A stretch of DNA of 64,000 bases from Nakamurella sp040546275 (lineage in GTDB: Bacteria > Actinomycetota > Actinomycetes > Mycobacteriales > Nakamurellaceae), in NCBI RefSeq assembly GCF_040546275.1, contig NZ_JBEPNO010000002.1, positions 124,001 to 188,000 on the forward strand. Reading direction: 5' to 3'. The translations under genes were made by a program, and so were the position numbers. The notes below the pieces were generated by a model. It was not told the origin of the DNA. It was given only the letters and a program-made list of their open reading frames with translations, and did not search any database. This document shows positions 15,471-24,393 of the stretch, piece by piece (positions within the stretch are counted from its first letter, which is position 1; each line of letters opens with the position of its first letter).

Positions 15471-16750
15471 CCCAGACTGCTCCCTGCCGAAAGTCCTGAT
15501 GCCGCCACTCCGTCGGTGACGCCCTTGCCGATCGACCACTGGGTCACCGCGCGTGAGGGCGTCCATCCGGTGAACGAACCGATGGGGCCCGCATGCTCCA
15601 CCGACACCCGGATCAGTTCACCGCCCAGCCGGCGATACTGCCCGGCCAGCAGCGTGTCCGTCTCGAGCGTCACCCCGTGCACCACCATCCGTCCGCCCAG
15701 ACGCAATGCGGCCCAGCATGTTTCCACCACGCTGGGAACCGTCGCGCCGCCGCCGATGAAGACCGCATCGGGCGCGGGAAGGTCGGCCAGGGCCTCCGGC
15801 GCGGCTCCGGTGACCACGTGCACCCCGGGCACCCCGAGATTCCGGGCGTTGCGCCCGATCCGCTCTGCCCGCTCCAGACTCTTCTCGAGAGCAACGGCCC
15901 TGCAACGGGAGTCGGTTCTGGCCCACTCGATCGCCACCGATCCGGCCCCGGCGCCGATGTCCCACAGCAGCTGCCCGGGGACCGGACCGAGCCGGGACAG
16001 AGCCGCTGCACGCAGATCTCGCTTGGTCAGCTGGCCGTCGTGTTCGAACGCGGCGTCGGGCAATCCGGGCACACCTGCCAGGAGCGGGGCCCCGTGGTCG
16101 AGCACCAGTTCCAGGCACATCAGGTTGAGCCGCGGGCTGTCGGCAGTCCAGGCTCGAGCGGTGCCGGAGGACCGCGACTCGCGCTCGCTGCCGAGGTCGC
16201 CCAGCACGGTCATCAGGGTCCGGCCGTACCCGGCACCGACCAGCAGGGTCGCCACCAGTGCGGGAGAGTGCTCGTCGGAGGACAGCACGATCAATCGCCG
16301 ACCCGGTCCGAGGTGCGAGAGCACGGCGTGCGGAGCACGACCGACCACCGTCACCACGTCGCAGGACTCGGCCGACCAGCCCATCGCCGCTCGGGCAAGC
16401 GCCACGGACGACACCGCCGGAAGGATCCGGACGTGTTCCGGACCGAGCCGGTCTATCAGCGTCGCCCCGATCCCGGACACCAGCGGGTCACCGGAGGCGA
16501 GCACGACGATGTGCCGGCCCTCGTACTCGGCGAGCAACGCGTCGAGGTGGGGGAGCATCGGGGTGGGCCAGCGGCGTCGATCCTGGCCGGGGACGTCGGG
16601 CAGCAGGGTCTGGTGTCGATGCCCCCCGATGACGAGGGGAGCGGCCAGGACCACCGAACGCGCGCGGTCGCCGAGCCCGGCCCAGCCATCTGCGCCGACC
16701 CCGACGACGGTGACCCGGTGTGGGTTCGGGTGGAGAGGCTCGGTGGTCAC
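15467..16750 (-). CDS. cobL: Precorrin-6Y C5,15-methyltransferase (decarboxylating), CbiE-CbiT fusion
   Basis: 427 residues from the GTG at 16750. The N-terminal half is CbiE-like (VTVVGVGADGWAGL, VLASGDPLVSGIGATL). The C-terminal half is CbiT-like, with the Rossmann SAM motif LLWDIGAGAGSVAIEWAR and FIGGGATVPSVVE. Together they methylate C5 and C15 and remove the C12 acetate carboxyl. The fused form is the aerobic CobL arrangement. The frame stays open for about 630 bp upstream, but that part runs antisense through the cobalamin riboswitch region and into the chelatase gene and lacks family sequence. It is divergent from the riboswitch-controlled operon. Confidence 0.93.
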   Translation of the reverse strand: MTTEPLHPNPHRVTVVGVGADGWAGLGDRARSVVLAAPLVIGGHRHQTLLPDVPGQDRRRWPTPMLPHLDALLAEYEGRHIVVLASGDPLVSGIGATLIDRLGPEHVRILPAVSSVALARAAMGWSAESCDVVTVVGRAPHAVLSHLGPGRRLIVLSSDEHSPALVATLLVGAGYGRTLMTVLGDLGSERESRSSGTARAWTADSPRLNLMCLELVLDHGAPLLAGVPGLPDAAFEHDGQLTKRDLRAAALSRLGPVPGQLLWDIGAGAGSVAIEWARTDSRCRAVALEKSLERAERIGRNARNLGVPGVHVVTGAAPEALADLPAPDAVFIGGGATVPSVVETCWAALRLGGRMVVHGVTLETDTLLAGQYRRLGGELIRVSVEHAGPIGSFTGWTPSRAVTQWSIGKGVTDGVAASGLSAGSSLG

Positions 16751-16904
16751 GGTTCGCGACAGTAGTGCAGCGCGGCCGGCGAGCCCGGTTCTGCATCGGA
16801 CGGCCCGCTGCGGCCGACCGGCCGATGTCGACCGCAGTGCGGCCGCCGTCGCCCGTCCGCGCGGGTGGTCGACCGGCGGCCCGGTGCGGTCGACGGGTGA
16901 CACT

Positions 16905-17045
16905 GTGGGATCATCGAGGGCGACCTCTCGAGAGGAATTCCGGTGGGTCCGGCCAGGAATGGCCTGACGAATCCGGAGCGGTCCCGCCACTGTGACCTGC
17001 AGATCCGAGCACATCGGACGAGCCGGAAGCCAGGACGTCTCGGTT
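16905..17045 (+). promoter_or_regulatory. Cobalamin (AdoCbl) riboswitch
   Basis: The B12-box signature GCCACTGTGACC lies at 16986-16997 and the 3' element GAGCCGGAAGCCAGGAC at 17020-17036, preceded by the GGAATTCCGGTG arm near 16934-16945. This order and spacing are those of the cobalamin riboswitch. It lies upstream of the chelatase-cobO-cobBC-cobA-phosphatase-cobS operon on the plus strand and should repress it when adenosylcobalamin is plentiful. Ends are approximate. Confidence 0.92.
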
Positions 17046-17620
17046 GGTCCCGTCGCCCGCCATGCGGGCTGCGGTCCATCACAGCGGGCGTGGACACCCG
17101 CATGAGGCGAGAGCGGTGAGCAATCGAGCATGCGCACGTACCCCTTCACGGCGGTGGTCGGCTCCGAAGACATGGCCCTGGCGCTGGCCCTCTGCGCTGT
17201 GTCGCCGGCAGTCGGCGGAGTACTGGTCCGCGGTGAGAAGGGCACCGCCAAATCGACGATGGTCAGGGCCCTGGCCGCGCTGCTCCCGGCCGTCGACGTG
17301 GTCGACGGCTGCCGCTTCTCGTGCGATCCGGCCGATCCTGACCCGTCGTGCCCCGACCTGGCCCGCCATGCCGGCACCGGCACTCACGCCGGCACCGGCA
17401 CTCATCGGCCCGCGAGACTGGTCGAGCTGCCGGTCGGAGCCACCGAGGATCGGGTGATCGGATCCCTGCACCTGGAGAAGGCGCTGTCGGCGGGTGTGAC
17501 CGAGAACGAGCCCGGTCTGCTGGCGGCGGCCCATCGTGGGTTGCTGTACGTCGACGAGGTCAACCTGCTGCACGATCACCTGGGCGATCTGCTCCTGGAC
17601 GCCGCGGCCATGGGGCGCTC

Positions 17621-17623
17621 GCC
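17621..17623 (+). other. Inferred single-base deletion in the chelatase gene
   Basis: After MGR (17610-17618) five bases separate the codons from VERDGVSV where six are expected. TCG-CCG here versus TCG-GCC would restore the frame. The exact base lost cannot be fixed from one sequence. Confidence 0.7.
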
Positions 17624-19248
17624 GTCGAACGCGATGGCGTCTCGGTCGCGCACGCCGCCCGCTTCGTGATGGTCGGCACGATGAATCCGGAAGAGGGCGA
17701 GCTCCGCCCGCAACTGCTCGACCGATTCGGCCTGACGGTCGAGATCACCGCCCCCCGCGACCCGGCTCTTCGCGCCGAGGTGATCCGTCGCAGACTTGCC
17801 TTCGACGCCGACCCGGACGGGTTCGCCCGGCGCTACGAGGCCCTCGAGACCGCGATCGCCTCCAGAATCCTGCAGGCCCGAAGGGTGTTGGCCTCCGTGG
17901 CCCTCTCCGACGCGGCAATGGTGAAGATCGCCGAGGTCTGCGCCGCCTTCGAGGTGGACGGCATGCGAGCCGACATCGTCACGGCCCGAGCCGCTGTCGC
18001 CCACGCGGCGTGGCACGAACGCACCACCGTGACCAGAGCGGACATCCGCGCGGCTGCCCGGCTGGCCCTGCCGCACCGCCGTCGTCGCAACCCGTTCGAC
18101 GCTCCCGGCCTCGACGAGGAATTGCTGGACGCGATCCTGGGCGATCACGAACCGGGCCCGGATGAACATTCCGGGCCGCCGGAGGAGCAGTCCGAGTCCG
18201 GCGCTGACCCCTCCGGTGGAACCCCGGAAACCACTCCCGAGGCCGACCCTGCGACGGACGAATCGGCACGTGACGGCTCCGGAAACGCTGATGCCACCCC
18301 CGCTTCGCAGTGCGAGCAGTCGGAGCAGGCCGAGCGGCCGCAGACAGCACAGACGCCAGGGCGTCCGGCCACACCCGAGTCACCCGTCGGCACAACGACT
18401 CCGACGACGGCGGCCGCCGGCGCGGCGTACCGGACGAAGCTGTTCACCGTGACAGGGAGCGGCGAGGGCGAGGCGGGGAAGAGGTCGAGGGCCATCACCT
18501 CGCTCGGCCGCACCGTGGGTGCGAGCACGCCGGTCGGCCGGGCTTCCGGTGCTGTGCATCTCACCGCCACCATGAGAGCCGCTGCGCCGCATCAGCTCAG
18601 CCGTGGACGGGGCGAGCGAAGCGACGGGGAATGTGTCCGGTCCGGTGGCCGGCTGGTCCTGCGGAACGAGGACGTCCGAATGGCGATCAAGGAGGGCCGG
18701 GAGTCCAACCTGGTGCTGTTCTGCGTGGACGCCTCGGGCTCGATGGCGGCGCGGAAGCGGATGGAACAGGTCAAAGCCGCGGTGCTCTCCCTGCTGATGG
18801 ACGCCTACCAGCGGCGCGACAAGGTCGGTCTCGTCACGTTCCGGGGAGCTGCGGCGGTGCTGGCGCTTCCACCGACGTCGTCGATCGAGATCGCCGCCCG
18901 GCGGCTGGAGGACCTGCCGGCAGGTGGTCGGACCCCACTCGCCGAGGGTCTGCTGACCGCACGGGAAACCCTACGGCTGGAACGGATCCGCGATCCACGG
19001 CGCCGCCCCCTGCTGGTGGTCGTCACGGACGGGCGGGCCACGGCCGGCCCCGATGCGCTGGCGCGTTCCCGTCAGGTCGCGGCCCTGCTCGCGGCCGAAC
19101 AGGTCTCCAGTCTCGTCATCGACTGCGAGACCGGTCGTTTCCGCATGGGTCTCGCCGGTGTGCTGGCGCAGACCCTTGCCGCGCAGTACGTCCCGCTCGG
19201 CGAGGTCGGCGCCCAGGCGCTGGCCGGTGTCGTCCGGGATGCCCGCAG

Positions 19249-19290
19249 CCAGAACGGCCGCAACCAGAACGGCCGCAACCAGAACGGCCG
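19249..19290. repeat. 15-bp tandem repeat at the 3' end of the chelatase gene
   Basis: Nearly three copies of CCAGAACGGCCGCAA, at 19249, 19264 and 19279. They encode NGRNQ repeats directly before the stop codon. Confidence 0.9.
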
Positions 19291-19299
19291 AGCCGCCTG

Positions 19300-19914
19300 A
19301 TGCCGCAGGGACAACCGGAAACGATTCCGCAGGACGGTCTGACGACCAGGCAACGCCGGAACCGCCCGCTGCTCATGGTGCACACCGGTGACGGGAAGGG
19401 AAAGTCCACCGCCGCTTTCGGTCTCGCCCTGCGCGGCTGGAACCAGGGATGGTCCGTCGGGGTGTTTCAGTTCGTCAAGAACGCCAAATGGCGGATCGGC
19501 GAGCAGACCGCGTTCGAGACGCTGGGTGCGCTATACACCGAGCACGGCACCGGCGGCCCGATCGAGTGGCACAAGATGGGGTCGGGTTGGTCGTGGAGTC
19601 GACAGGCCGGCAGCGAGGAGGACCACGCGACGCAGGCGGCCGACGGCTGGCTGGAGATCAAGCGACGGCTCGCAGCGGAGACCCACGGCCTCTACGTGCT
19701 GGACGAATTCACCTACCCGATCAACTGGGGCTGGATCGACATCGATGATGTCGTCAGTACTCTCGCCACGCGGACCGGACACCAGCACGTCGTCGTCACC
19801 GGCCGCCGAGCCGATCCCAAACTGCTGGAGGCGGCGGATCTCGTCACCGAGATGAGAGCCGTCAAGCACCCGATGGACGCCGGGCAGAAGGGTCAGCGAG
19901 GAATCGAGTGGTGA
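19300..19914 (+). CDS. cobO: Cob(I)yrinic acid a,c-diamide adenosyltransferase (CobA/CobO family)
   Basis: 204 residues with the P-loop VHTGDGKGKSTAAFGLALR and the family blocks FQFVKNAKWRIGEQ, MGSGWSWSRQ, LYVLDEFTYPINWGW and VVVTGRRADPKLLEAADLVTEM. It transfers the adenosyl group of ATP to the reduced cobalt. The ATG overlaps the chelatase stop by one base (TGATG) and its own stop overlaps cobBC by 4 bp. Length and all motifs are intact. Confidence 0.96.
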   Translation: MPQGQPETIPQDGLTTRQRRNRPLLMVHTGDGKGKSTAAFGLALRGWNQGWSVGVFQFVKNAKWRIGEQTAFETLGALYTEHGTGGPIEWHKMGSGWSWSRQAGSEEDHATQAADGWLEIKRRLAAETHGLYVLDEFTYPINWGWIDIDDVVSTLATRTGHQHVVVTGRRADPKLLEAADLVTEMRAVKHPMDAGQKGQRGIEW

Positions 19915-22571
19915 GCACGACGGGCAACGCGGCCACCCCGAGTGCTGCAGCAGTTCTGGGACGAGGCCTGACCCGACTCCCGCGGATCGTCATCGGCGCC
20001 CCGGCCTCGGGCCACGGGAAGACCACCATCGCCATCGGCCTCATGGCTGCGCTGCGCAACGCCGGACTTGTGGTCTCCGGTCACAAGGTCGGCCCGGACT
20101 ACATCGATCCCGGCTACCACAGCCTGGCCACCGGCCGACCCGGCCGCAACCTCGACCCGCACCTCGTCGGCGAGCACCGTCTCGTCCCGCTGCTGCTGCA
20201 CGGCGCGGCAGCCCCGGACCAGGCCGACATCGCGGTGATCGAAGGGGTGATGGGACTCTTCGACGGAGCCATCGGCCGTGAGGGCTTCGCCTCCACCGCC
20301 CACGTGGCCGGCCTCGTCAAGGCCCCGGTGGTGCTGGTCGTCGACATCTCGTCCGCGTCAAGGACGAACGCCGCGGTGGTCCACGGACTGGCCACCTTCG
20401 AACCTGGCGTCCGCATCGCCGGAGTGATCCTGAACAAGGGCGGATCGGCGCGCCATTCGCGCGAGGTGACGTCCGCGCTCGAGGCGACCGGGATCCCCGT
20501 GCTCGGGGTGCTCGATCGCGATGTCGGCGTCACCGCCCCCTCTCGTCACCTCGGACTGGTGCCGGCGCCGGAACGGGACGATGCGCGGGCCGCGCTCGGC
20601 CGCCTCGCCGAGCAGGTCGCCGGCGCCATCGATCTCGACGAGGTGGTCCGGATCGCCAGGGGCGCAGTCGATCTGCCGTCGACGCCGTGGGATCCAACCG
20701 CCGAGATGGCAGCTCTCGGGCTGCCCGCCGTTGCCGCCACCTCCGAGGCGTCGTCGACTGCCGCGGCAAACCGACCGGTGGTGGCGGTGGCCGGCGGTCG
20801 GGCCTTCACGTTCCGGTACGCCGAGATCGACGAGCTGCTCCGCGCCGCGGGTCTGGATCCGGTGGTCTTCGACCCGATCGCCGACGAGGCGTTGCCGCCC
20901 GGCACGCAGGGCCTCTATCTCGGCGGTGGCTTCCCCGAGGTCCATGCGGCCGGCCTGTCCGCCAATGCGGCGATGCGAGAAGCGTTGCGCGCGGCCATCA
21001 ACGCCGGTGTCCCCACCGTGGCAGAGTGCGCCGGCCTGCTCTACCTCTGCGAGAGCGTGGACGGATCCGCGATGGTCGGCGCGCTGCCGGCGCACGCCAG
21101 GATGACGCCGAGACTGACGCTCTCCTACCGCAGCGCGATCAGCCCGGCGGATTCCCTGCTGGCACCGGCCGGATTTCGATCCACCGGTCACGAGTTCCAC
21201 CGCAGCACCGTCGAACCCGTCGCCGGCACGGCGCCGGCGTGGTTGCTGGACGGTGTGCCCGCCGGTTTCAGCGAGGATCCGGCCGGGACCGGAAGTCCGA
21301 CCCTGCATGCGTCGTACCTGCACAGCCACTGGGCCGGGTACCCCGAACTGGCGGCCCGTTTCGCCAGGGCCGTCAACGCCTTCGCCGGTGAGATGCCCAC
21401 GCCGGGTCCCCACCCGGGCGCCTGCACCGGGGCCGGTGGGGAGCCCCTCGCCCAGCCCCCGGACATCGACCTGCACCACCACGGCGACGCCGAGATCGGC
21501 GAGCACCTCGTCGATCTCGCGGTCAACGTGCGGCTGACCGAACCCCCCGGCTGGCTGGCGACCCGGATCGCTGACACCGTGGGTGATCTCGCGAGGTACC
21601 CGCGCCCGGCAGCGGCGCTGGAGGCGATCTCGGCGAGGCATCAGCGGCCGATCGCCCAGGTGCTGCCGACCTCCGGGGGAGCCGAGGCGTTCACCTTGCT
21701 GGCCAGAGCAATGCATCCGAAGAAGGCCGTGGTCGTCCATCCCCAGTTCACCGGGCCGGAGGCTGCGCTGGTGGCGGCCGGACACCCCGTCCATCGAGTG
21801 ATCCTGTCCGCCGCAGACGGTTTCACCCTCCACGCCGCGGCCATCCCGGAGGACGCCGACCTGGTGATGATCGGCAATCCGACCAATCCGACCGGCACTC
21901 TGCATGCGTCAGGGGTGGTGCGTGCACTGGTCCGGCCGGGCCGCACCGTCGTCGTCGACGAAGCCTTCATGGACGCCGTCCCCCGGGAGTCGGAGTCGTT
22001 GGCCGACGTCGTGGTGCCCGGCCTGGTGGTGTTGCGGTCGCTCACCAAGACGTGGGGGATCGCCGGTCTCCGCGCCGGGTACGCCGTCGGTGACGAGACG
22101 GTCATCGCCGCGATGCGCAGCCAACAGCCGCCGTGGTCGGTCTCCACGCCCGCGCTCGCCGCCATCGTGGCGTGCCTGGAACCGGCAGCCATCGCCGAGG
22201 CCGCCGCCGCCACGAGTTTGATCGCCGACCACCGCCAGGTACTCCTCGACGGCCTGGCCGAACTCGGATTACCCGTCGCCGGGCGGCCCGGAACGCCCTT
22301 CGTCCTGCTGGATACCGGCCGGGTCGGCACGGACGGATCGGTACGGAACGACCTGCGGGACCGCGGGTTCGCGGTCCGTCGCGGTGACACCTTCCCCGGG
22401 CTCGGCCCCGACTGGATCCGGATCGCCGTGCGAGAGCCGGCCGTCACCCGCCGTCTGCTCGAGGCCCTCGCCGTGCTCCTTGCCAGGACGCCTGCCCCGG
22501 TCGCAGCGGAAACCGCAGCGGAAATCGCAGCGCCAACCGCAGCGCCAACCGCAGCGGAGGTTGTGGCATGA
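19911..22571 (+). CDS. cobBC: Fusion of cobyrinate a,c-diamide synthase (CobB) and a CobC-type aminotransferase
   Basis: One uninterrupted 886-residue frame. Residues ~20-500 are CobB/CbiA. The P-loop is IGAPASGHGKTTIAIGL, followed by GHKVGPDYIDPGYH and GVMGLFDGA, and a class I glutamine amidotransferase domain with the Cys nucleophile in VAECAGLLYLCE and the late His in SYLHSHWAG. Residues ~515-860 are a PLP-dependent fold type I aminotransferase of the CobC/HisC-like group: HHHGD, VLPTSGGAEAFTLLAR, GNPTNPTG, VVDEAFMD and the Lys in LRSLTKTWGIAGLRAGY. The two functions are usually separate genes in mycobacteria. The tail is a 12-bp repeat coding AAET/AAPT. The GTG at 19911 overlaps cobO; 19908 is one codon earlier. 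Confidence 0.93.
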   Translation: MSTTGNAATPSAAAVLGRGLTRLPRIVIGAPASGHGKTTIAIGLMAALRNAGLVVSGHKVGPDYIDPGYHSLATGRPGRNLDPHLVGEHRLVPLLLHGAAAPDQADIAVIEGVMGLFDGAIGREGFASTAHVAGLVKAPVVLVVDISSASRTNAAVVHGLATFEPGVRIAGVILNKGGSARHSREVTSALEATGIPVLGVLDRDVGVTAPSRHLGLVPAPERDDARAALGRLAEQVAGAIDLDEVVRIARGAVDLPSTPWDPTAEMAALGLPAVAATSEASSTAAANRPVVAVAGGRAFTFRYAEIDELLRAAGLDPVVFDPIADEALPPGTQGLYLGGGFPEVHAAGLSANAAMREALRAAINAGVPTVAECAGLLYLCESVDGSAMVGALPAHARMTPRLTLSYRSAISPADSLLAPAGFRSTGHEFHRSTVEPVAGTAPAWLLDGVPAGFSEDPAGTGSPTLHASYLHSHWAGYPELAARFARAVNAFAGEMPTPGPHPGACTGAGGEPLAQPPDIDLHHHGDAEIGEHLVDLAVNVRLTEPPGWLATRIADTVGDLARYPRPAAALEAISARHQRPIAQVLPTSGGAEAFTLLARAMHPKKAVVVHPQFTGPEAALVAAGHPVHRVILSAADGFTLHAAAIPEDADLVMIGNPTNPTGTLHASGVVRALVRPGRTVVVDEAFMDAVPRESESLADVVVPGLVVLRSLTKTWGIAGLRAGYAVGDETVIAAMRSQQPPWSVSTPALAAIVACLEPAAIAEAAAATSLIADHRQVLLDGLAELGLPVAGRPGTPFVLLDTGRVGTDGSVRNDLRDRGFAVRRGDTFPGLGPDWIRIAVREPAVTRRLLEALAVLLARTPAPVAAETAAEIAAPTAAPTAAEVVA
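22501..22560. repeat. 12-bp tandem repeat at the 3' end of cobBC
   Basis: Five in-register units of the type CCGCAGCGGAAA at 22501, 22513, 22525, 22537 and 22549, with units 3 and 4 ending GCCAA. They code an Ala-rich tail four residues per unit, ending four codons before the stop. Confidence 0.9.
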
Positions 22572-23668
22572 CCAGCGCGTCCGGAGATCTCCGCGTGGAT
22601 CTGCCCGTCCATGGCCGGGTGGTCCTCGTCGTCGGCGGTGGGGTCGCTGCGCTTGGCCGGATCGCCGCGCTGCGGGCGGCCCAGGCGGAGGTGGTGGTGT
22701 TCTCGGCGGACCCGGTCGCCTCGGTGACCGACTTCGCCGAACGGGACCTGATCGTCCTGCACCAACGGGACGTCACCGAGGGCGATCTCGCCGACGCCTG
22801 GCTGATCTACGCGGCCACCGGGGACGTCGAGGCGGACGCGGACATCGTCAGCAGGGCAGCGGCTCTGCGCAGATTCTGTCTGATCGGGACCGGCCTGCCG
22901 TCCCGGGAGCCGGCCGGCGGCCGACTCAAGCTGGGCGGTCGGGTCGTTCTCGTCGGTGGTGGGCCGGGTGACCCTGGACTCCTGACGCTGACCGGGATGC
23001 GGGCCATCCAGGAAGCCGATGTGGTGATCGCCGACCGGCTGGCGCCGCTGGCGGCGCTGCAGTACGTGCGCCCCGGGGCCGAGATCATCGATGTGGCAAA
23101 GATTCCACGCGGCGAGTTCACCTCGCAGGAGGAGATCAACCGGCTGCTGGTCGCCCATGCGAAGGCCGGGAAGTCGGTGGTCCGGCTCAAGGGCGGCGAC
23201 AACTTCGTCTTCGGGCGAGGCGGCGAGGAATGGCAGGCCTGCGCGGCCGCTGGTATCGAGGTGCAGCTGGTGCCTGGGGTGTCGTCGGCGCTGGCCGCTC
23301 CGGCACTGGCCGGGATCCCCGTCACACACCGGAGTCTCAACCAGGGTTTCACCGTCGTCACCGGTCACGTCCCACCGGGTGATCCCCGCTCGACGCTGGA
23401 CTGGGCGGCGCTGGCCAGGACCGGAACCGCTCTGATCGTCATGATGGGGGTGGCGAACCTGCCGACGATCTCGGCCACCCTGATCGAGGCCGGGATGGAT
23501 CCGGCCACACCGGCCGCGACGGTGGCCGATGCCGGCCATCCGGGTCAGCGATCCGTCCGGGCGAGTGTGGCCGACATCGCGAGGGTCACCAGCGAGGCCG
23601 GGATCAGCGCTCCGGCCGTCACGATCATCGGGTCGGTGGCCGGGTTCGATCCGTTGGCGCCCGAATGA
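22568..23668 (+). CDS. cobA: Uroporphyrinogen-III C-methyltransferase with N-terminal precorrin-2 dehydrogenase-like domain (CysG-like)
   Basis: 366 residues. Residues 1-115 form a Rossmann domain of the CysG/Met8 type (GRVVLVVGGGVAALGRIAALR, IYAATGDVEADADI). Residues ~120-366 are SUMT: VVLVGGGPGDPGLLTLTGMR, ADVVIADRL, VRLKGGDNFVFGRGGEE, VPGVSSALAAPALAGIPVTHR and VTGHVPPGD. It makes precorrin-2, the branch point to cobalamin and siroheme. The GGGVAA loop lacks the second glycine pattern of an active dehydrogenase, so the N-domain may be weak. Four-base overlap with cobBC upstream (ATGA). Confidence 0.94.
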   Translation: MTSASGDLRVDLPVHGRVVLVVGGGVAALGRIAALRAAQAEVVVFSADPVASVTDFAERDLIVLHQRDVTEGDLADAWLIYAATGDVEADADIVSRAAALRRFCLIGTGLPSREPAGGRLKLGGRVVLVGGGPGDPGLLTLTGMRAIQEADVVIADRLAPLAALQYVRPGAEIIDVAKIPRGEFTSQEEINRLLVAHAKAGKSVVRLKGGDNFVFGRGGEEWQACAAAGIEVQLVPGVSSALAAPALAGIPVTHRSLNQGFTVVTGHVPPGDPRSTLDWAALARTGTALIVMMGVANLPTISATLIEAGMDPATPAATVADAGHPGQRSVRASVADIARVTSEAGISAPAVTIIGSVAGFDPLAPE

Positions 23669-24393
23669 TGCCGGAACTGCCCGACCAGGCCGCGCCCGCC
23701 CTTCATCTGGTGCGTCACGGGCAGTCGAGCTGGAACGTGGACGGTGTGGTGCAGGGGCAGAACGACGAGGCAACGCTGACGGACCTCGGACTCTCGCAGG
23801 CGACGGCCGCGGCGGATCTGCTGGCCGGGTCCGCTTCGAGCCGGCTGCTCACCTCTGATCTCCGTCGCGCCGTGCAGACCGCCGAGATCATCGGAACGGC
23901 AACTGATCTCACTCCGGTACCGACGAGCCTCCTGCGGGAACAGGGGCTCGGGGTGCTGGAGGGTCTGACCAGTGATCTGGCCGCCGTGGAATGGGACCGG
24001 GCCGCCCAACGGGCGTTCGAGCACTACGGCGAACCGATCCCGGCCACCGCCGTCCGGGTGGAGGGCGGCGAGTCGCTCCGCGATGTCCTCGGCCGGGTCG
24101 GCGGCATCCTGGCTTCGCCCTGGGTCACCGACTCCACCGGAGACGTGATCCTGGTGTCGCACGGCGACACGATCCGCGTGATGCTCGCGCATTTGCTGGG
24201 CGACGACTTCGACGAACTCGAGTGGCGACCGGTCGCCAACGGGGAGATCCACTCCGTCTACCGCGCGACCGACGGCTCCATCCGACACGTCGTCACGCCC
24301 TTCCCCGGATCTGCGCCAGCCCCCGGATCTGCGCCAGCCCCCGGATCTGCGCCAGCCCCCGGACGTACCGACACCCCTGGGCGCACCCCTTGA
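23665..24393 (+). CDS. Histidine phosphatase (possible alpha-ribazole-phosphate phosphatase)
   Basis: 242 residues of the phosphoglycerate-mutase-like histidine phosphatase family. The catalytic motif is LVRHGQSSWN, followed by SDLRRAVQTAEII, a Glu in EGGESLRDV and the second His in LVSHGDTIRVML. Its place between cobA and cobS suggests the CobC-phosphatase role, removing the phosphate from alpha-ribazole phosphate or cobalamin phosphate; this is an inference from context. The tail carries 3.4 copies of an 18-bp repeat (PGSAPA). The start is ATGATG, overlapping the cobA stop; either ATG could be used. Confidence 0.85.
   Translation: MMPELPDQAAPALHLVRHGQSSWNVDGVVQGQNDEATLTDLGLSQATAAADLLAGSASSRLLTSDLRRAVQTAEIIGTATDLTPVPTSLLREQGLGVLEGLTSDLAAVEWDRAAQRAFEHYGEPIPATAVRVEGGESLRDVLGRVGGILASPWVTDSTGDVILVSHGDTIRVMLAHLLGDDFDELEWRPVANGEIHSVYRATDGSIRHVVTPFPGSAPAPGSAPAPGSAPAPGRTDTPGRTP
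24303..24363. repeat. 18-bp tandem repeat at the 3' end of the histidine phosphatase gene
   Basis: CCCCGGATCTGCGCCAGC at 24303, 24321 and 24339 (identical), with a partial fourth unit from 24357. It codes PGSAPA repeats close to the stop at 24391. Confidence 0.9.

Larger units (their letters stand above)
17130..19300 (+). pseudogene. Cobalt/magnesium chelatase ATPase + VWA subunit (ChlI-ChlD fused), interrupted by a frameshift
   Basis: The first frame (17130-17669) reads YPFTAVVGSEDMALALALCA, a Walker A GEKGTAKSTMVRAL, and Walker B LLYVDEVNLL, then runs off-frame. The rest of the AAA module (VERDGVSVAHAARFVMVG, TMNPEEGELRPQLLDRFGL) continues in another frame to 19300. An acidic/Pro-rich linker then leads to a VWA domain with the MIDAS motif DASGS. 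Restoring one base near 17621-17623 (CGC TCG GCC GTC GAA) joins both frames into about 723 residues. This protein would partner CobN for cobalt insertion in the aerobic route; CobN is not in this window. An 18-bp duplication lies at 17370-17405 and a 15-bp repeat at 19249-19290. A sequencing error is as likely as a true lesion. Confidence 0.8.

Noticed and set aside
14712..16967. A 751-codon plus-strand frame over cobM and cobL
   Set aside because: The opposite strand carries the full CobM and CobL motifs with an ATGA overlap; the plus-strand frame is shadow.
17348..17620. A separate start for the second half of the chelatase gene at 17348
   Set aside because: From 17348 to about 17620 this frame reads Arg/Gly-rich shadow; family sequence appears only after the frameshift site.
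22568..22915. The N-terminal part of cobA as a broken cysG domain
   Set aside because: The domain is complete in length and in frame; such bimodular CobA proteins occur in actinobacteria. Reduced dehydrogenase activity is possible but not shown by a lesion.
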